Of a stretch of DNA of 23,729 nt, positions 13,101 to 22,100 are shown piece after piece. The notes beneath the pieces are model-generated. The model saw nothing but the letters and a program-made list of their open reading frames with translations, ran no database searches and had not been told where the DNA came from. The stretch is from positions 7,847,679-7,871,407 of the forward strand of contig CAJINV010000005.1 of NCBI GenBank assembly GCA_905178155.1. The letters run 5' to 3'. The first letter of the stretch is position 1. Each line of letters begins with the position of its first letter. The translations under genes and the position numbers were made by a program. The stretch is from Amoebophrya sp. A120. Its lineage: Eukaryota > Sar > Dinophyceae > Syndiniales > Amoebophryaceae.

Positions 13101-16100
13101 CCTTTCACTTTTGCCATTCTCGCATCACAAATTCATGTAACAGCTGAGAGCGTAACAGTTGAGAACGCCGTACTGAAGGCAGTTGGTTTCGGAGTCTTGC
13201 TTGCCGTTACACCAGGGATATGCATTGCAAAAGTATCGTACTTACTCGTATAAATGCATTACAAATTTCCTCAGCATGAAAAATGTTGAAATTTGTAATG
13301 CTAATTCGCCTTAAGAGAGAGATTTGTATTGCATGCTTGCAATTACTACGAGTACGATACTTTTGCACAGGATAAGGGAACAAAATCACTCGAAGTGTAC
13401 GCCGTTTTGATGTCGTCGCCATCCTGTAGTCGGGTAAAGTACCACGGGCCACTTGGGTTGTTAATGTTGTGTGTCGCATGATATGCATCTGCAAATGTCA
13501 TGTCCGGGTCTGGAAGAAAACGAGTTTGTGATACTAGGTCTGGAAGTAGACGCGAACCTCTGTATTGCGGGCACAGCATGACGCACCCACTTTTGGCCAC
13601 GCGAAGGCGGAATTTCATCTCATGCAGTATTGGGATTGGTATTAGACAGCCGCATGACAACAAGTTGTGATGCTGCAGCTCGCATTTCAGGCCGTCTGCG
13701 TCATGCTAGACCTGCATGACAAACGCTGCAGGGGGGTTCCACACCCAGACATATTTGCAATGCGTACATGACAATCGACATTCGAACACTTGGCTATCCT
13801 GTGCAAAAGTATCGTACTCGTATTGCAATCATGCATTACAAATCTTTTTCTTAATGTAAATCAGCACTACAAATTTTATTTCTCACGCTGAGGAAATTTG
13901 TGATGCACCTATACGAGTACGATACTTTTGCAGTTCATATTGGCCCAACAGGGCCGATTGACGTACCAACCCTTATCCCCCGCGATCCACTGAAACGCCC
14001 GCACGGTGTCGTGTGGCGGCACTTCGCGCACCGCGTCGATCGTACTTCGACTTATCAAATGCAAAAGTGTCTGGGTCTGGAAACTTGTGATGCTGGGCGG
14101 CGTATCATGAGGAGGCCACAAGTGCTGGCTCAGCATGACAAGTTTCTGAGCTTCTAGGTGTTGCCTATTCTGAGTGACAAACTGCGTTTCTGCATGACAG
14201 AAAAGTGGCGCTCTTGGGTAACGTGCATGACAGACTTGAGAGTCATGCCGGACAAGCATGACAAACATGCGCTCTTCCAGAGGACCCAGACACTTTTACA
14301 TTTGATTCGACTGCAAGTTTTGCAATTCTGTGCTCCTGGGGCGGGACAGGTCTCCACGTTTGTCTCGTCCTTACTACCGTTGTCGCAGACACACTTGGGC
14401 ACGCAGTCACTCGTGCTGTCTACAGAAAGAGGTTGGTTGGACCCCGGACACCAAAAGGCCAGATCGTGATCGAGATTCGGTTCGTAGTCATTTTCGTTGC
14501 AGGCAAAACTTACCGTAATTCCCGACGCAACGCCGGTGTTCGTCATTTGGCCGCTCGTTTTGTAGTCGGCCGTTTGTTTCGGGTAAAGCGCCTGGTCTTG
14601 CAACACCGCGTTCCAATTCGGCGTGTATCAAGAGTGAGAACGTCCCCACTGCAGGGCCAAGATGGGCATTTTGCAACACAAATGCAGAAACTTTAGCATG
14701 TTCGCATGACAGGTTTGGGCTTCTAGCATACCAAATGCCAAAACACTACTGCATACAAATTGCTTCTTATCGGGATGCGCATGAGAAACAGTTTAGGCAT
14801 GCAGATTCGCATTACAACTCTGGGGTGTGCTCGTTTGTAACTAGGATAGCGTGGCCGTGTACTTGGCCAGTTCGTAGTCGACGGTAGACGGCTCGGTGCA
14901 ACTCTCTATGCATTGCAAAAGTCCTTATCCACCGTATACTAGAGTAAATCGAATTATAAGGAGGAAAGTGAAAATGCTGGTTTGATGATCGCTAGGAAAA
15001 AAAATCTGTCAGAGTGGTCAGTCATAAATGATTACATGCTCGTACGATACAACTTTTGCACCAGAGCATACCCTGCACGCAACACCGACCGGGCACGTCG
15101 TCCATGGTGCAGCGTTCAGAGTCACATTTTTTGGTTCCCGACTGGGAGATTTGATGGTAGCGCTTGCTCGCAAAGGCACTACTCGTTGCGCCACTCGGCT
15201 TCGTTCCGAGATAACAGTCCACGCCCACCGAGCACTTTTCCCGGCAGTTCCGCAGGCTCAAAGGCTCATTCACCCCACTGCACCAAAATTGCGCGGAGGT
15301 GGTGCCGTCGGCGGGGAGGTGCGTGGTTGCTATGGGGGTGTCAGGATCGAAATTGACAAAATCGAAAAATTTGTGATGCATAAAATCGATACCAGTTGAC
15401 GCCTCAGTTTGTAAGTGGCGCATGACAAATGTCGGGAGCACTCAAATCCAGTCTGTCATGCTGTTTGGGCAAAGGATACTGCTGCTGTCATGCTACTCTG
15501 GCAGCACATTGCATACCCCTCAACAGGCTTACAATCGGTCTCATTTGCCTGCTCACCAATACAGGCCTCCAGTGCCCTACATTTCATGCATCACAAGTTT
15601 TTCGATTTTGTCGATTTCGATTCTGACACAACCATAGTACTGTCGCAGTTTATATTCGAAGGCCAGTTACTCCACGCGGGATGGCCGGACGAAGACTCCA
15701 CGCCGGGGTACGCGAAGTATCAAAATGAAAAATCCCCCCTCCCCATATCGAAAAGGAACCCCTAAGAGACTTCGCGATGGTGCTTATTTGTGACCACAAA
15801 TCGCGTCTGTCTTGCAAGAAAGCGCGTCTGTCTTGCAACATGGGCTCCGCCCCATTATGCAGGCGGTTTGCAATGCTGTTGGTCCTACAGCATAGACGTT
15901 CCCCATGCTAAGTGCCTAGGCCAAAACCTCTCTACATTGGCATGATACTGCAAGACAAATCTGATTTGTGTACACAAAGCCAGCGTCAAAAGTTTCGTTT
16001 TGATATGGGGAGAGGGATTTTTTCATTTTGATACTTTGTCGCCGCGCTTTACCAAATCATCCCAGGAGAACGGGGATGTCAGTTCGTACCCGTAGCTATC

Positions 16101-19100
16101 CGAGGGAGGTGTGCAACCTAGAATGCAGCACGTATCTTTGTCGTTGTTGGTCGTGCAGGCTTTCTTTGCGCAGTACCTCGAGGCGTGGTCGGTTCTCTTC
16201 ACGTAGTACCCGAGATCCCCGCACCAACTGAATCCGCTGCATGCTTGCTTGGCATCGCAGCACGTGTTTTGGTCTACGGAACCTGAACAACTCGCGCCCG
16301 CGCACTGGATATGGATGTGTCAGGATCGAAATCGCCAAAATCGAAAAGTTTGTGATGCATATAAATGCAAGGCACTGAAGGCCTGTATTGGGGAGCAGGC
16401 AAATGAGACCGATCGCAAGCCTGTTTAGGGGTATGCAATGTGCTGCCCGAGTAGCATAACAGGAGCGATCTTCTTTGCCCAAACAGCACGACAGACCGGA
16501 TTTGGGTGCTCCCGAAATTTGTCATGCGCCACTTGGAAACTGAGGCTCCAACTGACATCGATTTTGTGCATCGAAAATATTTCGATTTTGTCGATTTCAG
16601 TCCTGACACTCCCATACTGGATGCTGCTTGCGTTGTCTTTCAGCACGGTGCTCGCGCTTGGGTTGCACTGGTAGGTGGAGCAGTAGGCTCTTCCATCGCA
16701 GCAAGCGCTATGGTCGTCGGCCTCGGAGCATATGAGATTGCACAACATCACCTCCCCCCTCGTTTGTCTTTGTCATGCAAAATCCTATAATCCAGTTACA
16801 GCACTGTGGCTGTGGCAGTGTCTGCATGACAAATTTTTTCGAAGCCCGAACTGTACTGCAATTGCCGCACGAAGTTGTCATGCGCATGCGTCGGATCCAT
16901 GTGCCCTGTGGTTTCTATTGCTCCTCATCATCATGCCCTTCTTCAAATCAGGGGAACGCGGGGGAGTTCTTGTCGTGCAACACTCTCATACTGCAGGGGG
17001 TCGACTTACAGCGCGTTGAGCCTGCGTTGCTTTTCAGTGTGTACCCATTGTTACATGTCAGCGTCGAGCAAAATGTATGGAGAGAAAAAAGTTTGTCACA
17101 GTCACTAACTTGCAGGTTTTGCATTACAAATTTTCTTAGCATCACAAATTTTCCTTGTATTGCAGAAACACTAGGGAAATCCCCAATGAAGTTCGGCTGT
17201 GATGCATTTTTACGCATGACAAACACATTTGTATTGCAAAAATGCGCATCAGTGATCGTGACGAACTTTTTTTCTTTGATAAAATGCTGATTGTTCGCAA
17301 CACCGGTCCCGGTCCGCACTGACAGAGCAGGTTGTTCCCGCGCAGCGCACGTTAGCGACTCCGCTTTTTTTCGTATTCTGAGTAAAAACGTCCCCTCCCC
17401 AGAGTTGTCATGCAAATCTGCATGCCAGAAAAGTTTCTCATGCGGGGCTCCACGAGAAGCATTCTCTAATCTTCGCGTTGGGGAATTTGTGATGCTAGAA
17501 GCAGCACGATATTCGAGATTTGTCATGCGAAACAGCCGAAGCTGGTTGATTTGTGTAGCACATTTTGCATCTTAACTCTGGTGTGGGGACGATTTTACTC
17601 AGGATATTTCGCGTAGTAATTGGGGCAGGTGAGATATGCAATACAAATTTCCCGTACACGCACAAAATGCATGACAAATCTCGCTAACTTGGAGTGTCCA
17701 ATTTGTCATGCTGAGTAAGATTGGAGACAAGTTTTGTCATGCAGAGCCAGCATCTGTACGTCGTGTACAGGAAATTTACTACGGATATGAGATCGCTGCA
17801 CTTCGCCTTTTCCTCGCAGCACACCTTCTGGTCATCCGCGATGGCCCCGGGGTTGCAAGCATCGCCCTTGGACACGCACACCGGATTACCGCCTTTCGCG
17901 ACGTGCGTGCTGCTCGGACAGGCGGACGCAGCGCTGCATTTTTTCACGCAGCACGTGTTTTTATCACTTGCTTTGGTGCAGCTGTTTCCGGCACAGTAGG
18001 TTGTCCCTGTGGTGGCCTTCACGTAGTTGCTGGCATGTCCACACACCGTACTGATGTTGATTTGGCTGCACTTCTCGTGGCATCCTCGCAGCTGCATGTT
18101 TTGGTCAGCGCCTGGGCACATGTATTGCGGGGACTGTGCAACGTGTATCAAGTGCAAAAGTGTCTGGGTCTGGAAACTTGTAATGCTAAAAACGAATGAT
18201 AGACGCACTGCAATACGCAGCTATGCATGGCAAATTTTTTGGCTGCCATGTCTTACGTATTCCGCATGGCAAAGGCAAACGGCGTTTTTGCATGACAGGT
18301 AAGAGGGCTTTTTCGTGCCTATGCAACACAGATTCTCGAGTCATGCCAGACAAGCATGACAAACTTGCATTCTTCCAGACCCAGACAACATTTTTGCATT
18401 TGATAACGTGCGTGGTCTCGCAACTAAGTACGTTGTTGACGTTCTTCCAGTTCTCGTCGGGCCGGGCAGCTGTGTTCTTACCGTTAACCCAACTATCAAA
18501 TGCAAAAGTGTCTGGGTCTGGGAGATTCCGAGATTTGTCGTGCAGAATTTCGATGCCCCATAAGGTCTGGAATGCAGGACCTAGCATGGCAGATTCTGCG
18601 AGGTCTCTATCATGCCCTTCGTGCATGAGAATCTCCCTCGCATGGTGGTCAGACAAGGGCGACTTTTGGTGATTGCGCAAGACAGATTTTTGTGTGATCC
18701 ACAGGACGCATCACCAGTTCCATTTTTCCAGACCCAGACATATTTGCAATCCATACCAACCACGACACCGCAACTGGTTCCAATCGTCCCCGCTGCGACC
18801 GTATACAACTGTGCAGAAGTATCGTACTCGTAGTAATCGCAAGGATGCATTTTTTTCGTAAGGTAAATCCGCATGACAAATTCGAATTCCATTTGTCATG
18901 CTGAGCCCATTATTTCTATATGCAATTTATACTAGTACGCTACTTGTTTTGCAATTCATAGACCGTCAGAGCTCACCTTGTAGCCTTTTTTTGCACCCGC
19001 GCTCAGCGCTTTGCACTTCTTCAAACAGCACGTGGTCCTGTCCACGTCCTCCACGCACTGGTTGCCGGCGCAGACCTTTATCCTGAGTAAAAACGTCCCC

Positions 19101-22100
19101 ACCCCAGAGTCAAGATGAGGACTCTGCAACACAAACCTAGAAGTTTTGGGAGTCACGCATGACAAGTTCCAGTCCGTAGTGTAGTGCAGGTTGGCAAGGA
19201 TAGCCGCATTATAAATCCATCTGCTTATGCTGTTTCCAGCATCACAAATTCCTCTAAACGGTTGGAAATGCCTATCATGGGGATGCGCGTCACAAATGTT
19301 CCTGTCATTGCAAATCTGCATGACAACTCTGGGGTGGGGACGTTTTTACCCAGGATAACCTTGGACATGTCCTTAGTCGGCCAGTCCCACCCACACAGGC
19401 CGTCATCCGTTTGCATCAACAGCTGCTTTCGACACGTTGGGGTCATGATCAAATGCAAACATGTCTGGCTTTGGAAGTAGAATGCGTGTGTGTTTTGTCA
19501 TGCATCTTTTAGATCATGATGCAAATGGTCTCTAATGCACGCAAAAGCATCACAGGTTTTGCGCAGGCCTTTTGATGCCTTTCCCGCATGAGAAATTCCC
19601 TATCTCTCTGCGTAGTAAGAAAAAATTATACAATGGGCATCTACTTTTATTGGCGCTCATGCAATACAAATTTTTGCCTATTCCAGAATCCGCATCACAA
19701 GGTGCCACCTTCCAGACCCAGACATATTTGCCATGCATGGTCATGATCATGAAGTCCCGGTCCCCGGCGTTCCAGGGCGATTCAACGTCGATATCCGTCT
19801 TCTTCAACCAAACAAACGAGTCCGAGTATCAAATGCAAGTATGTCTCAGTCTGGAAGATGAATGTGAATCCAAGGTTTGTCATGCACCTTTTGCATGAGC
19901 ATGACCCATGATGTCTTGTCTATGATGCATGCCCGAGCATCACAAACTTTTTGAGGGCTACTATCTGATGCGTTTACCGCACGACAAATGCCCTCTCCGC
20001 GTGAGAGCACAAAGTCGACTCCTCTTGCCTTTCGTGCAAGAACACAGATTTTTTTAGAAACCGGGGACAGCATCAGAAGTTCAAGTTGCAGCCTGCTTCC
20101 AGACCCAGACATATTTGCATTTGATACGGAGGGCTTGAGAACCATGTGCGTGCACTCGTAGTATCCTGTGCAAAAGTATCGCACTCGTAGTAATTGCAAT
20201 CATGCACTACAAATTTTTTTCTTAAGGTGAATCCGCATATACAAATTTCATTTCTCATGCTGAGGGAATTTCTTGTCATGCATTTATATATACGAGTACT
20301 ATACTTTTGCGATTCATATGCCGCGATTTGCGCAGTCGAGGCGCGCACTTTGCCAGTTCGTATTGCCGTAGTTTATGGCGTTCCCTACGTTACATTCTCA
20401 ACTGTTGCATGGATTTGTCATGCAAGAATGGGAAAAGTGCAAGGGGGAAGATAAAGAAAAAGATTGCGCCTCTTGCATTACAGTTTTGGCTCAGATTTAG
20501 ATGCTGTTTAGCCCTTCGGAAAGTTGTCATATGAAGCAGCTTGATGATGTGGATGCTCATGAGAATTCTGCATGCCGAATCATGTAACAGTTGAGAATGT
20601 AACGTCTGAGAACGCCATATACCAGCGAAATTCATTACCGCCTTTATCCTCGTTCACCCGTCTCTCACAGTCTGGGTAGTTCCCGGTGTCGCAGGTCATT
20701 TTGCAGCCGAACAACCTTAACCTGCCGCCGCCACTTGGGCACTGGTATTGTGGATAGTTCCCCGAATCAGAAACTTGAGCCGAATGCGTTGGAAAGCACG
20801 ACAGCCTGGGGTGCCAAACTGTTTCGGACGCGTACGCGAACCCCGGGCGCAGCGCGTAAAATTCCCCCGGCTTGTAAAGCTTCTGGAACTCGGTTCCCGA
20901 CCGGTGCGCTGCGCGGCTACGGGGCTTGTCGGTGCCCGAGAGGGGCTTTACCAACCGGTAGCCTTTCTTCTCATCATTCGAGGGCTCCGTGCAGGCGGGC
21001 GTTTCGCAGCAGGTGTTCTTGTCACTAGCCGCGCAGGTGCCGCTCGCACATTTTTTCGACTCGTCGGTCGTCAGCCACTTGTCCGTGCCGCAGACTATGG
21101 AAGCGTCAGGTCTGAAATCGACAAACTTAAAATCATGACTTGCTATGCATAAAATGCGGGCAGGAAGTGCTTGTCTTGCCGGGATGGCAACGGCAAGTGA
21201 GGCCGATTATGAGCCTGTTTAGGGTTTGAAATGAAGCTGCTAAGTAAAGCAGCATGACAAAAGCAGGCTTCCGTGCCCCAAGAGCGTGACGCATTAGATT
21301 CCGGCGGTCGGAAAATTTGTCACGCGCTGCTTGATATTAACTGGGCTTCCGACTGGTACAAATGGTATCGGTTTTAATATGCATGACAACCTATTTCAAC
21401 TGTGACGAAGATTTCGATCCTGACACATCCATACAGACTGTAGTCGAGGTAAAGTAGAAAAGCTTTGGCGTCGGAAAGTAGGGCTGAGTACTGCTTTGCG
21501 CCGGATTGTCAAACCAGACGTCTCCCGAGTGGAGCACAGTTTCCTCTATGGCGTTCTCAATAGTTACATTCTCAGCTGTTACATGATTTCTCATGCGAAA
21601 TTACCTCAAGAATCGACACCATCAAGCTGCTTTGCATGACAAATTCTCGAGGAGCCAAACAGGCTGAGAATCTGTGCCAAATCTGTCATGCAAGACTCGC
21701 AAGGTCCTCCCCCCGTTCACTTTTTCTATTCTTGCGCCCCAAATTCATGTAACAGCTCAGAATGTAACAGTTGAGAACGCCATATCCTCTACGAAGTCGT
21801 TATGGAGCGCTATTTTGTTGATGCACACGCCATCCTCGTTGCTGTGGCGCACCCGCAGCGTGGTCACAAAGGTGCCCTGGAAAAGGAAAGTATCCGCGTC
21901 GGAAAAGGTCACATATTTCGTTTGCGACTTGCCGGTAAATTTCACGCTCTTCTGCGATTTTTCGCCCATTTCGTCCCACGCCCACACGTCTACGTTGGCT
22001 GCGGAGTCACTGTGAGCGACGCTGCAGCTGCGCAGCTCGACCACGAGCCCACCATATTGGCCCCCGCCCAAGAAGCCCCAGGCCCCCGCCGCCCCCGGGT

